Positions 26,040-35,907 are shown, numbered from the stretch's first letter. The stretch: DNA of 64,000 nucleotides from AWTP1-13 sp963827545 (GCA_963827545.1 CAWHBI010000051.1:1-64000), one strand, 5' to 3'. Notes: generated by a model from the sequence alone, not told the origin. Program-made: numbers and translations.

Positions 26040-26176
26040 CGGGCCTGGCAATGACAGTGGGCCTACTGACCGGGTGATAGAGGGTCGCGCGCTGGACAGC
26101 GGGCCACAACGAGTGCCAGCAGGTTAGCTGGCCGGGGTGATGCCTCCATCGTGCTCAGGTTTGCCCATGTGGCGGT

Positions 26177-26809
26177 GTGCCGCCGGGCTTGCGGGGTTCG
26201 CCGCCGGCCGCTATCCACTTCGCGCGTCAAGCAGCGTCAGGACGAGACGTAGCACGCGTCGAAATCTTCGACAGCGGCAAACTCTACAACGACGAGCAGG
26301 TCGTCGGCGCCGTGCAGTCGGGGGCGATCGAGATGGGGTCGGCCGTCATCAGTCAGATTTCCAAGCGGCTGCCGGCCGCGGACATCATGGAGCAGCCTTT
26401 CCTTTTCAACTTCGAGGCCCTGACGCGGGCCGCCCTGAGCCCCGAGAGCCACCTGAGGCAGCTGATAGACAAGGCCGTCCTGGAAACCATCGGCGTGCAC
26501 GTGCTGTGGTGGCAGAACGCGGGCACGCAAGTGCTCCTCTCCAAGGGGGTGGACATCACGGAGCCGAGCCGGCTCAAGGAGAAGAAAGTGCGTGTTTTCA
26601 GCGACACCATGGCGAGTTTCGCCCGGCATTGCGGCGGAACACCGCAGGTCCTCTCCATCACGAAGGTCCACGATGGGCTCAAGCAGGGCACCACCGACGT
26701 GGCGATGATCGCCACCGTGGCCGTAGAGACGCGCGAGCTCTGGAAGGTTGCCGACACCAACGCACGGGATATCAAGTACGTGGTAGCGAAGCACTCAACG
26801 AGAAAATGA
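26177..26809 (+). pseudogene. truncated TRAP-transporter solute-binding protein (DctP family)
   Basis: The middle of a DctP-type protein is clear: VEIFDSGKLYNDEQVVGAV, the MEQPFLF motif, the Arg-containing VLWWQNAGTQVLLSKG region and LKEKKVRVFSDTMA. About 50 N-terminal residues, including the signal peptide, are missing. At the 3' end the frame is lost near 26785 (LNEKMK can be read in another frame) and the sequence changes into the opposing Bug-family relic by about 26815. No DctQ/DctM genes are nearby. A real gene remnant, not a simple sequencing frameshift. Confidence 0.75.
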
Positions 26810-27419
26810 AGCCCTCGGGTGTAAATTCCAATCGCAAGGTGCCGAGCACCCGCAATTTCGCGATCACTTCAGGCTCCTCCAAGATAGCGGTGATTTCGGC
26901 GTGGAGCCGCTTGACAATGTCGGCCGGCAGCTTCGGCGGGCCAGCCACACCCAGCCACGAGGTCGCCTCATAGCCGGGGATCGTCTCGCCAACGGTTGGG
27001 ACATCGGGCAGGGCAAAGAACCGCGTCAGGCCGGTCGTTGCAAGCGCGCGGAGCTGGCCGCTCCTCACCAGCTCCAGAACCAAGATCGGTGACTCGAACG
27101 CAAAATCGATGTGCTTGCCGAGCAACATGGTCGACACCACCGCGCCGCCTTTGGTGGCAACGTGCTGGAGGTCCACCTTCGCCATGGCCGCGAACAGCGC
27201 CCCGGCCAGGTGCTGGGTCGTACCCGGCCCGGCAGACCCGTAGAACATCGGGTTGGAAGAGGACTTGGGCGTCTTGATCAGGTCGGCAACTGACTTCACC
27301 GGGTGGTCGTCGCCCCAGCATCTACGCCAAACGCAGTAACAATCGCAAATGTAAACATTATGACCACCCCCGCAGCGGATCAATGCCGGAAGCATGTCCG
27401 CCTCTGTCGGGACGGTCAA
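26772..27419 (-). pseudogene. truncated tripartite tricarboxylate (Bug/TctC) binding protein
   Basis: From about 27300 downwards the frame reads as the C-terminal two thirds of a Bug protein: VADLIKT, FYGSAGPGTTQHLAG, MLLGKHIDFAF and LPDVPTVGETIPGYEATSW, then PADIVKRLHAEITAILEEP. The N-terminal third with signal peptide is replaced by unrelated Cys/Trp-rich sequence, and the normal C-terminus is replaced after FTPEGF where it meets the DctP relic. No TctA/TctB genes are nearby. Two unrelated carboxylate-binding protein genes have thus been fused tail to tail by a deletion. Confidence 0.75.
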
Positions 27420-27481
27420 CGCTCCGAGGTGAGATTTTTGTTAAGCCGTGGCCATGAGGTCACGTAAACAGCACGATGGCC

Positions 27482-27913
27482 TTACGGCTCGGCAACAAAG
27501 ACGGGGATTTGGCGGGCCGTGCGTGCCTGGTATTCCGCGTATGGCGGGTAGGCCGCGACGGCTAGTGTCCACAGACGATCCCGTTCCGCCTTGTCCTTGA
27601 TCTCGCGCACCTGCATCGGACGGACCACGGTCTCGTCGCGAAGCTCGACATGCGGATTGGCGCGCAGATTGTGCACCCAGACCGGATCCTTCGGCGCTCC
27701 GCCCTGCGAAGCGACGAGGACGTAGCGATCGCCGTCCTTAACCCGCATGAGGGGCGTTTTGCGGATTGCACCAGTTTTGTTGCCTGAGTGAGTCACGATG
27801 ATCACAGGCAAGCCCGTGTCTCGCAGGGTGATGCCTTTGGTGCCGCCGCTGCTCTCGTAAAGCTCGACCTGCTCACGCACCCAGTCTCGGGGGCTTGGAA
27901 CATACTTTGCCAT
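27482..27913 (-). CDS. deazaflavin/nitroreductase-fold protein (DUF385, Ddn-like)
   Basis: A 143-residue split-barrel flavin/deazaflavin-binding protein. GLPVIIVTHSGNKTGAIRKT is the signature beta-hairpin of the DUF385/F420H2-dependent quinone reductase family; VLVASQGGAPKDPVWVHNL and ANPHVELRDET complete the pattern. Family members use F420 in actinobacteria; proteobacterial relatives often use other flavins, so cofactor is uncertain. ATG 27913 begins MAKYVPSPRDWVREQV. It stands alone between the transporter relics and the pdxA operon end. Confidence 0.88.
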   Translation of the reverse strand: MAKYVPSPRDWVREQVELYESSGGTKGITLRDTGLPVIIVTHSGNKTGAIRKTPLMRVKDGDRYVLVASQGGAPKDPVWVHNLRANPHVELRDETVVRPMQVREIKDKAERDRLWTLAVAAYPPYAEYQARTARQIPVFVAEP

Positions 27914-28090
27914 AAACCCAACCTCTACATCGGTGTCGCCAATTTATCTTCCCTGGAGGTCTCTACCAACCAGGAAAGCGGCACGGCGGGTTCGCTTGCG
28001 CCCCGATTCCTGCCCGTTCGCGCCTCGGCGAACCGTTGAGAGTGCCAGCAGCAGTCGGCTCGAGCGAACGCCAATGTGGACGCTGCCGGT

Positions 28091-28972
28091 TCACGGGGCA
28101 AGCGCGGGATGAAGCGTTACAATGGCGGCGGCATCCAACTCGCTCTTGCCTTGGGCGATCAGGTGGCGGTAGAGCGTCAACGCCTGCGTCGCCATCGGCA
28201 TGGACACCTGCCGCGCGCTGGCGGCCTGGTGCAGCATTTCCAAATCCTTGAGGACCTGCCGGGCAAAACCGCGTGGTGCGAAGTCGCGCGCGATCATGCG
28301 CTCGAACAGGATCGGCAGCAGGTTCGAGCCGGCGTGGCCAGACGCCAGCGCCGCAGGGATCTTCGTGGCATCGACGCCATAAGCCTCGGCGAGACGCAGC
28401 GCTTCGGCGATCACGCAGTAGTTGGCAAGCACCAGCGTCTGGTTGACGAGCTTGGTGGCCTGACCGGAGCCGATGCCGCCCAAGTGCGTGAAGCTGCCGA
28501 GCCTCTCCATCACGGGTTTGATGCGGGCGATGGCCTCCGCCTCGCCACCGGCCATGATGGCGAGCGTGCCGCTCGCGGCTGCGGCAGGGCCACCCGAGAC
28601 CGGAGCATCGACGAAGCTCACGCCAGAGGCTGCCGAGAGCGCGGCTGCGACGCGTTTCGTCGTGTCGATCTCAGTGGTCGAATGATCGACGAGCACCTTG
28701 CCCTGAAGCTGCCCGGCCGAGCTGACGCCGGCGGTCCCCAGAACGACTTCCTCCACGGCGGCCGTCGTCGTCACCGACACGAGAATGATATCGGCAGCGC
28801 GAGCGACCTCGGCGGGGGATGCGCAAGCCTGCACGCCTCGTTGGGCAGCGGCAGTCACTTTCTCCGGCACGATGTCGTAGCCTGCGACACGATGGCTGGT
28901 TTCGATCAGCCGCCCGGTAAAGGCCTCGCCCATGAGCCCAAGACCGATGAACCCGATGACAGGCATGCTCAT
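28091..28972 (-). CDS. 3-hydroxyisobutyrate dehydrogenase-family oxidoreductase
   Basis: A 293-residue beta-hydroxyacid dehydrogenase. Dinucleotide loop GFIGLGLMGEAFTGRL at the N-terminus, substrate segment DAPVSGGPAAAASGTLAIMAGG, and catalytic Lys in GSGQATKLVNQTLVLANY (about 170). Relatives oxidise 3-hydroxyisobutyrate, tartronate semialdehyde, glycerate or L-threonate. It is the third gene of a minus-strand set after the amidohydrolase (48-bp gap) and pdxA-like genes, suggesting a sugar-acid or threonate-type catabolic route. A related but separate copy is at 36086-36958. Confidence 0.9.
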   Translation of the reverse strand: MSMPVIGFIGLGLMGEAFTGRLIETSHRVAGYDIVPEKVTAAAQRGVQACASPAEVARAADIILVSVTTTAAVEEVVLGTAGVSSAGQLQGKVLVDHSTTEIDTTKRVAAALSAASGVSFVDAPVSGGPAAAASGTLAIMAGGEAEAIARIKPVMERLGSFTHLGGIGSGQATKLVNQTLVLANYCVIAEALRLAEAYGVDATKIPAALASGHAGSNLLPILFERMIARDFAPRGFARQVLKDLEMLHQAASARQVSMPMATQALTLYRHLIAQGKSELDAAAIVTLHPALAP

Positions 28973-29020
28973 GTGGCCTCCTTTGCGAGGATTGGAAAAG
29001 GGTGGATGGGTCTGTAGCCC

Positions 29021-29932
29021 TTACAACCGATAGATGCGCACGGCGTTGTCGTGGAACAGCTTCCTGCGCGCTGCGTCGGGCAACTCCCGCGTGATTGCGA
29101 GGAAACTGCCGTAGATTTCATCGAACGTGGCAACCAGCGAGTCGACCGGGAAGTTGGATGCAAACATGGCCCGCTCAACGCCGAAGATGCGGATGGCATC
29201 GTGCACCACGGGCCCTTGCAGCTCCGCGGTCCAACGCTGTCCCGGCACCCCGAGGCCGGAGATTTTCAGCATGACGTTTGCGTGTGTTGCCAGCAGGTCG
29301 GTTGCGCGCCGCCAGCCCGCAAGGCCTTCCGGGCTGCGGTCGGCAGGCAGGCCGGTGTGATTGACGATGATGGTGGTGTCCGGGAAATCGCGGGCGAGAT
29401 CGGCCGCGGCATCGAAGTGCCACCAGGGCGTCTGCAAGTCGAAGTGCAGCGTGTGCTTGGCGAGCAGGGCAAAGCCCTTCCGCCATTGCGGGCAATCCAT
29501 CGAGCCAGGCGCGCCGCGCCGGGCGTCCCTCCACTGGGCCGCTGATTTGGGTTTGTGGCGCACGCTCCTGACCAGGGGAAAGGCGGCCTGCTGCTCGATC
29601 ACATCGACGGCGTCCGCGCGGTCGAGCCAGGCCTGGGCCACCATGGCGTTGGGCAGGCCATGCCGTGCGGCCATGTCGTGCACCCAGCGTGTCTCGGCGA
29701 TGGGGTCGCTGCTGTCCCACTCAGCTTCGACGTACACCGTCTTGACGACATTGAAACGGCGGCTGTCGCGACGATAGTCGGCCGGCAGATAGGCCTTGCG
29801 GATCGCCGAGGTGTCGCCGTAGCGGAAGGGCAACATCGGCTCGGCGCGGAGCCATGGATGAGCCTTTAGCTCGAGGTCCCAGATGTGGTGATGCGCATCG
29901 GCGATCGACAGTCGCGCTGCATCGTCGGTCAT
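29021..29932 (-). CDS. amidohydrolase-family (TIM-barrel) lactonase-like hydrolase
   Basis: A 303-residue amidohydrolase_2 enzyme. Metal-binding IADAHHHIWDLE opens the barrel; KTVYVEAEWD, IVNHTGLPADRS and the terminal ASNFPVDS with the catalytic Asp complete it. The group includes 2-pyrone-4,6-dicarboxylate hydrolase, L-fucono-lactonase and L-rhamnono-lactonase, so a sugar-lactone or pyrone lactone is a reasonable substrate class. Start 29932 lies 4 bp after the pdxA-like stop; both are clearly co-transcribed. Confidence 0.88.
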   Translation of the reverse strand: MTDDAARLSIADAHHHIWDLELKAHPWLRAEPMLPFRYGDTSAIRKAYLPADYRRDSRRFNVVKTVYVEAEWDSSDPIAETRWVHDMAARHGLPNAMVAQAWLDRADAVDVIEQQAAFPLVRSVRHKPKSAAQWRDARRGAPGSMDCPQWRKGFALLAKHTLHFDLQTPWWHFDAAADLARDFPDTTIIVNHTGLPADRSPEGLAGWRRATDLLATHANVMLKISGLGVPGQRWTAELQGPVVHDAIRIFGVERAMFASNFPVDSLVATFDEIYGSFLAITRELPDAARRKLFHDNAVRIYRL

Positions 29933-29936
29933 GGGG

Positions 29937-31037
29937 CTACGCGTCCTGCTGCACGGCCCCGAGCCCCAGCGCTGTGCGCGCGTCGGCGAGGCTCACGCGC
30001 CGCGTCGGACCGGCCGCGGCCGCGATCTGACGCCCCATTTTGGCAGCCAGCAGGATCGCATTGCGGCCCGCGCCGATGCTGGCAATGCCTTTGCCGGCGA
30101 TATCGTAAGCGGTGCCGTGGGCCGGCGTTGCAATCGGCATAGGGAAGCCGCCGAGCAGCGTCACGCCCTTGTCGAAGCCGATCAGCTTCATCGCGATCTG
30201 GCCCTGGTCGTGGTACATGGTCAGCACGGCATCGAATTGTCCGGCGCGCGCTCGCACGAACACAGTGTCGGACGGATATGGCCCGTCGCAGACGATGCCT
30301 CTCACCTTTGCTTCCCGCACCGCCGGAGCGATGATGTCGATCTCCTCGCGGCCGAAGTTGCCGTTGTCGCCGGCATGCGGATTGAGCGCCGCTACCGCGA
30401 TGCGTGGCGGGGAGAAGCCGGCCGCCGCCATGGCGGCATGCGTCAGCTCGAGCCCTCTCACAATGGCTGGGATGGTGAGCAGTCCAGGCACGGCGGCGAG
30501 AGGCACGTGGCTCGTCACCCGCGCATTCCACAAGCCGTCGAGCACATTGAACTCCCGAGCCTCGCCACTGAAGCCGATGGCGTTGGCGGTGAACGAGATT
30601 TCATCGTCGTAGTCGGGCTGTGCCAGTCGCATGGCGCCCTTGTTGAAGGGTGTGAAGGCCACCGCGTGGGCCGCGCCCGCTTTGGCGAGCGCCAGCGCGG
30701 AGAGGTAGTTTTCTTTGGCGAACACGCCCCCAGCGCGAGAGATCTCGGCGCGCCTGATGGCGGCGGGGTCCAGGTGGCCGAGGTCGACGAGGACGGGGCG
30801 GCCGGGGGTCTCGGGCAGCGGTGCGTGGGCGCCGACCATCTCGATATCGAGCGCGACGTTGGCGATCTTGGCGCCGTCTTCGAGCACCCGCCGGTCGCCG
30901 ATCACGACGAGCCTGGCGGCGTCCCGCACATCCCCGATCGCCAAGAGCTTCGCCGCCAGCTCTGGGCTGATGCCGGCCGGGTCGCCCATCGCCAGGGCGA
31001 CGGTCGGCGTTGCCTGCCCTGACGCCTTGGCCGCCAT
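29937..31037 (-). CDS. PdxA/PdxA2-family 4-hydroxythreonine-4-phosphate dehydrogenase-like protein
   Basis: A 366-residue PdxA-family dehydrogenase. VALAMGDPAGISPELAAK begins the domain; metal ligands are in TSHVPLA, ALNPHAGDNG and MYHDQGQIAMK; PHGTAYDIAGKGIA-like wording (AHGTAYDIAGKGIASIG) is present. In the canonical pyridoxine pathway pdxA sits near ksgA/surA; here it leads an operon with a lactonase-like amidohydrolase and a hydroxyacid dehydrogenase, which is the PdxA2 setting linked to four-carbon acid-phosphate catabolism. No DUF1537 kinase is in the window, so that role is inference. Confidence 0.88.
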   Translation of the reverse strand: MAAKASGQATPTVALAMGDPAGISPELAAKLLAIGDVRDAARLVVIGDRRVLEDGAKIANVALDIEMVGAHAPLPETPGRPVLVDLGHLDPAAIRRAEISRAGGVFAKENYLSALALAKAGAAHAVAFTPFNKGAMRLAQPDYDDEISFTANAIGFSGEAREFNVLDGLWNARVTSHVPLAAVPGLLTIPAIVRGLELTHAAMAAAGFSPPRIAVAALNPHAGDNGNFGREEIDIIAPAVREAKVRGIVCDGPYPSDTVFVRARAGQFDAVLTMYHDQGQIAMKLIGFDKGVTLLGGFPMPIATPAHGTAYDIAGKGIASIGAGRNAILLAAKMGRQIAAAAGPTRRVSLADARTALGLGAVQQDA

Positions 31038-31471
31038 GCCGGGCTCCTGCGGTTGCCGCTGGTACGCAGGAAAAGGCTAGCACCCCCGTGCCGCCGACCT
31101 CAATGTCGGGAGCCGGGAGGCGGACGGACGTCTCGCTTGCACGCTCGGCCGCCCGACGATGCCGCGTTTACGACCAGTCAAACCTGGACATTAAGCGTTC
31201 GGCAGCGCCGCGCCTCTATAACCAAGCAACCGCCCGCCTGTGCTTTCTACGAACAGGAAGCGTCGATGAAGCGCGTTTTGCTATGAACGGCGGCCCTTTG
31301 CTGCAACGCAGTGGTTTTTCGTCCAGCAAGTTCAGGGTTGCGCTGGCAGCGGGTTACGGGCGAAACTTGCCTGTCAGACCAATGGCGTCCGAATGGCCGA
31401 TGGTGATTGCCGCTGCCAAGACGTGCGCTGGTCGCGCTAGAATTCCCCGCAGCGGCTGCAGGTGCCAAGGC
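31038..31471. other. intergenic region between divergent operons
   Basis: About 430 bp between the pdxA-like operon (minus) and the RND efflux operon (plus). Reading frames here are short and without recognisable domains. It must hold both promoters; I could not identify convincing -35/-10 elements or a repressor gene, although an RND pump is often controlled by an adjacent regulator. Confidence 0.4.
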
Positions 31472-32687
31472 ATGCGCGAAGGCTGGTTCTCGGGTTGGCG
31501 CGCGGGCATTGCGCTCGCGGCGGCCGCCTTTGCAGCGCTGTCGGCGGGATGCGACCAGGGTCAGCCGCAGGCGGCTCAGCAGAAGATCGCGCCGCCGGCT
31601 CCGGTCGTCAGCGTCTCCAAGCCCGTCTCAGCGCCAGATCATCGACTGGGACGAGTACACCGGCCGCTTCGACGCGGTGCAGACCGTGGAGATACGGGCG
31701 CGGATCTCGGGCTATCTCAACGAGGTGCGCTTCAAGGACGGCCAGATGGTCAAGCAGGGCGACCTGCTGTTCGCCATCGATCCGCGCCCCTTCGAGCGCG
31801 CGCTGGAGCAGGCCAAGGCCGAGCTGTTCGCCGCCACCACCAAGGTCGAGAACGCCAACCTCGACATCGTGCGCGGCAAACCCCTGGTCGAGCGCAAGAT
31901 CATCTCCGACAAGACTTTCGACGACCGCATGTCGCTCATGCGGGACGCCCAAGCTTCAGTGAAGGTGGCCGAGGCCAAGGTGAAGTCGGCCGAGCTCGAA
32001 CTGTCGTTTGCCACCATCGCCGCGCCGATTTCGGGCCGCATCGGCCGGTCGATGGTCACCGCGGGCAACTGGGTGAGCGCCGGCAGCGTCACCGGGGCGA
32101 CGCTGCTTACCACCATCGTCAGCCAGGACCCGATCTACATCTACTTCGACGTCAACGAGAACAACCACATCAAATACAAGCGCCTGGCCGGGCGCGGTGT
32201 GGCGGCTGGAGCTGCCGATGTCGGCGCCCAGGTCGAAGTGGCGCTTCCCGACGAGCGTGGCTTCCCGCACAAGGGGCAGCTCGATTTTCTCGACAACCGG
32301 CTGGACCAGGGCACGGGCACGCTCAGGGCGCGCGCTGTCCTCGCCAACAAGGCGGGCCTGTTCTCGCCTGGACTGTTCGGCCGCGTTCGCGTCACGGCCG
32401 CGCCTCCCTATACCGCGCTCCTGATCCCCGACGAGGCCATCGCCACCGACCAGACCAACAAGTATGTGTTCGTCGTCGGTGACGACGGCACCGTGGCGCG
32501 CAGAAACATCAGGATGGGGCCGCTGGTGGAGGGCCTGCGCGTGGTGCGCGAGGGCGTCTCCGGCGACGACTGGGTGATCACCAAAGGACTGCAGCGCGTC
32601 CGCCCCGGGCTGAAGGTTGAGCCCAAGCGCGTGGCAATCGCGGCGTCGGAGGGGCCGCCGAGCGCCGCGGCCAAGGCAGCGGAATGA
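31472..32687 (+). CDS. RND efflux periplasmic adaptor lipoprotein (AcrA/MexE-like), +1 frameshift
   Basis: About 404 residues when a single extra T at 31628 is removed. The first frame gives a lipoprotein signal (GIALAAAAFAALSAGC with lipobox LSAGC) and PPAPVVSVSKPV; the second resumes exactly at QRQIIDWDEYTGRFDAVQTV and contains the lipoyl domain (VEIRARISGYLNEVRFKDG), hairpin and the FATIAAPISGRIGRSMV segment. The tight IIDWDEYTGRF start is typical of MexE/OqxA-like adaptors. Since both halves are intact a sequencing error is more likely than inactivation. It pairs with the RND pump 46 bp downstream. Confidence 0.85.
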
Positions 32688-32733
32688 TGCACCAGCCTTT
32701 CGCGCTCGCTGCTGCGATCTAGAGGGCAGCCTC

Positions 32734-35700
32734 ATGCCGTTCAGCCGCTTCTTCATCGCCCGCCCGATCTTCGCAGCCGTGGTGTCGCTGGTGATCGCGA
32801 TCATCGGAGCGATCGGGTACACCGGTCTCGGCGTCACGCAGCTGCCCGAGATCACCCCGCCGACCATCACCGTCACCACCAGCTATCCCGGTGCCAGCGC
32901 GCAAACCGTGGCCGACACGGTCGCTGCGCCGATCGAGCAGGAGATCAACGGCGTCGAGAACATGATCTACATGGCCTCGCAGTCGACCTCCGATGGCAAT
33001 CTGTCGCTCACCGTGACATTCGATGTCGGCACCGATATCGATCGCGCCCAGGTGCTGGTGCAGAACCGCGTCAGCGCTGCCGAGCGGCGGCTGCCCGACG
33101 AGGTGCGCCGTAACGGCCTGACCGTGCGCAAGCGCTCGCCCGACCTGCTGCTCGCGATCCACCTGATTTCGCCAGACAGCACCTATGACCAGGTCTACAT
33201 TTCCAACTACGGCCTGCTGAACGTGCGCGACCGGCTGATGCGGCTCTACGGCGTCGCCGATGTATTCCTGTTCGGCGTACGCGAATACTCCATGCGCATC
33301 TGGCTCGACCCGGAACGGATCGCCGCGCGCGACCTCACGGCGGAACAGGTGCTGGATGCCTTGCGCGCGCAGAACGTGCAGGTGGCGGGCGGCGCGCTCG
33401 GCGAGCCGCCGGTCGACTACAAGAACGCCTTCCAGATTTCCCTGCAGATGAAGGGCCGCCTCAGGACAGCTGACGAGTTCGAGGAGATCATCGTCAAGAG
33501 CGGTGCTGATGGCCGGGTCGCGCGCCTCAAGGATATCGCGCGCGTCGAGCTGGGTGCGCTGAGCTACAGCGCGCAAGGCTACGCCGACCGGTTCCCGGCG
33601 GTCATTGTCGTCGTCGACCAGCAGCCCGGCTCCAACGCGGTGGCCGCCACGCAGGGCATCAAAGACACGATGGCCGAGCTGGCCAAGAGCTTCCCCAAGG
33701 GCCTCGAATACCGCATCACCTACAACCCCACCGAATTCATCGAGGTCTCGATCCGCAAGCTCTACGTGACCATCCTCGAGGCGACGATGCTGGTGGTGCT
33801 GGTGGTGCTGCTGTTCCTCAAGACCTGGCGCGCCACCATCATTCCCGTCATCGCCATCCCCGTGTCGCTCATCGGCACCTTCGCCGTGATGCAGGCTTTC
33901 GGCTTCTCGCTCAACATGCTCACCCTGTTCGGGCTGGTGCTGTCGGTTGGCATCGTCGTCGACGACGCCATCGTGGTGGTTGAGAACGTCGAGCGGAAGC
34001 TGAGAGAGGGCATGCCACCGATAGAGGCGGCGCGCGTCTCGATGGACGAGGTTGGCACCGCGCTCATCGCCATTGCCCTGGTGCTGCTGGCGGTGTTCGT
34101 GCCGACGGCGTTCATCAGCGGCATCACCGGCCAGTTCTACCGGCAGTTCGCCGTCACCATCGCCACGGCGACGGCGATTTCGCTGCTCCTGTCCCTTACG
34201 CTCAGCCCGGCATTGTGTGCGCTGCTGTTCCGGCCACATTCGTCCGGGCACGAGGAGCGGTCGCGGCTGATGGCGCCCGTGCGCGCCTTCTTCCGCCTCT
34301 TCGACGCCGGCTTCGATGCGCTGGCCCGCGGCTACGGCCATCTCGTACGTGGCCTGGCCCGTGCGTGGAAGCCCGTACTGGTCAGCTATGTGGTGCTGCT
34401 GGCCTTCGCCGGCTGGTTCGTGCAACGGCTGCCGACCGGCTTCATCCCGAGCCTCGACCGCGCCATCTTGATCATCTCGCTGCAGCTGCCGGCGGGCGCC
34501 TCGCTGCAGCGGACGGACGCGGTCGTGCGGCAAGCAACCGAGATCCTGCTGGCAGAGCCCGGCGTCCAATACTCGAACGCCTTCACTGGCCGCAACGCCG
34601 CGACCTTCACGTCCGCGACCAACGCCGGCCTGCTCTTCCTGGTGCTCGACGACTTCGAGGATCGGCACCGGCGCGGGCTCACCATCGACAAGATCGCCCA
34701 GTCGCTGCGGGGCAAGCTGGCGCAGATCGAGGAGGCGCAGTCGCTCGTGTTCATTCCACCGCCCGTGCGGGGCATGGGGGCGGCTTCCGGCTTCTCCATG
34801 CGGCTCCAGGACAGGCTGGGCATGCCGGCCGCCGACTTCGCACGCGTCACACAGGAGTTCGTTGCCGAGGCGAACCGTACGCCCGGTATCACCAACGTCT
34901 TTACCACCTTCGCCGCCTCCACTCCCCAGGTGTTCGTCGACGTCGATCGCGACAAGGCGCAGATGCTGAAGGTGCCCGTCACCAACATCTTCGAGGCCAT
35001 GCGCGTGTTCATGGGCTCGGCATACGTGAACGACTTCAATATGTTCGGCCGCACCTATCGCGTTACCGCCCAGGCGGCCGGCGATTACCGGCTCGACCAG
35101 GAGAGCGTGTCCAAGATCCGCGTTCGCAGCTCGGAGGGCCACATGGTGCCGCTCGGCAGCCTGGTGACGTTCAAGGAGATCGCCGGGCCCGAGCGCGTGC
35201 CGCGCTACAACCTGTTTCCGTCGGCCGAAGTGCAGGGCTCGGCGGGCGCCGGTGTCAGCTCGGGCCAGGCGCTCCAGATCATGCGCGCTTTGGCGTTGGA
35301 GAAGCTGCCGCCGGGCGTCACCTACGAGTGGACCGACCTCTCCTACCAGGAAGCCAAGGTCGGGCGCACGGGCTACTACATCTTCGTGCTGAGCGTGATC
35401 TTCGTGTTCCTGGCGCTCGCGGCCCAGTACGAGAGCTGGTCGCTGCCGCTCGCCATCATGCTGATCGTGCCCATGTGCCTGTTCTCGGCTGCCTTCGGCG
35501 TGTGGCTGCACGGGCGCGAGATCAACATCCTCACCCAGATCGGCTTCGTCGTGTTGATTGCGCTGGCGGCCAAGAACGCGATCCTGATCGTGGAGTTCGC
35601 ACGCCAGCACGAGGAGCAGGGCAAGGATACGGTGTCGGCAGCCGTGGAGGCCTGCCGGCTGCGCCTGCGTCCGATCCTGATGACGTCGCTGGCTTTCACG

Positions 35701-35907
35701 CTGGGGGTGGTGCCGCTCTATCTGGCGATCGGGGCCGGTGCCGAGATGCGCATTGCGCTGGGCACTGCCGTGTTCTGGGGCATGATCGGCGTGACCTTGT
35801 TCGGTTTGATCTTCACGCCGGTGTTCTACGTGGTCATTCGCCGGCTCATTGGCGGCAAGGTGGCAGCCACCGGCCGCGGACACGCTGTGCCCCAGCCGGC
35901 GGAGTAA
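32734..35907 (+). CDS. RND multidrug efflux pump (AcrB/MexF-like)
   Basis: A 1057-residue inner-membrane proton antiporter of the HAE1-type RND family. It starts MPFSRFFIARPIFAAVVSL. TM1 is followed by the porter domain (ATQLPEI-type start VTQLPEITPPTITVTTSYPG). The TM4 proton-relay Asp pair sits in LSVGIVVDDAIVVVENVE (about residues 405-420), and the TM8-12 block ends near FGLIFTPVFYVVI. Length and domain order match MexF/OqxB. No outer-membrane TolC gene follows; the next gene is convergent, so the exit channel must be supplied elsewhere. Confidence 0.95.
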   Translation: MPFSRFFIARPIFAAVVSLVIAIIGAIGYTGLGVTQLPEITPPTITVTTSYPGASAQTVADTVAAPIEQEINGVENMIYMASQSTSDGNLSLTVTFDVGTDIDRAQVLVQNRVSAAERRLPDEVRRNGLTVRKRSPDLLLAIHLISPDSTYDQVYISNYGLLNVRDRLMRLYGVADVFLFGVREYSMRIWLDPERIAARDLTAEQVLDALRAQNVQVAGGALGEPPVDYKNAFQISLQMKGRLRTADEFEEIIVKSGADGRVARLKDIARVELGALSYSAQGYADRFPAVIVVVDQQPGSNAVAATQGIKDTMAELAKSFPKGLEYRITYNPTEFIEVSIRKLYVTILEATMLVVLVVLLFLKTWRATIIPVIAIPVSLIGTFAVMQAFGFSLNMLTLFGLVLSVGIVVDDAIVVVENVERKLREGMPPIEAARVSMDEVGTALIAIALVLLAVFVPTAFISGITGQFYRQFAVTIATATAISLLLSLTLSPALCALLFRPHSSGHEERSRLMAPVRAFFRLFDAGFDALARGYGHLVRGLARAWKPVLVSYVVLLAFAGWFVQRLPTGFIPSLDRAILIISLQLPAGASLQRTDAVVRQATEILLAEPGVQYSNAFTGRNAATFTSATNAGLLFLVLDDFEDRHRRGLTIDKIAQSLRGKLAQIEEAQSLVFIPPPVRGMGAASGFSMRLQDRLGMPAADFARVTQEFVAEANRTPGITNVFTTFAASTPQVFVDVDRDKAQMLKVPVTNIFEAMRVFMGSAYVNDFNMFGRTYRVTAQAAGDYRLDQESVSKIRVRSSEGHMVPLGSLVTFKEIAGPERVPRYNLFPSAEVQGSAGAGVSSGQALQIMRALALEKLPPGVTYEWTDLSYQEAKVGRTGYYIFVLSVIFVFLALAAQYESWSLPLAIMLIVPMCLFSAAFGVWLHGREINILTQIGFVVLIALAAKNAILIVEFARQHEEQGKDTVSAAVEACRLRLRPILMTSLAFTLGVVPLYLAIGAGAEMRIALGTAVFWGMIGVTLFGLIFTPVFYVVIRRLIGGKVAATGRGHAVPQPAE

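Noticed and set aside
31628..31628. Programmed frameshift in the RND adaptor
   Set aside because: No slippery heptamer or downstream pseudoknot context, and nine similar +1 events occur in unrelated genes.
32719..35883. 1054-residue reading frame antisense to the RND pump
   Set aside because: Long antisense frames are expected in GC-rich DNA opposite a long gene; the composition is His/Arg/Asp-skewed and there is no domain or ribosome binding site.
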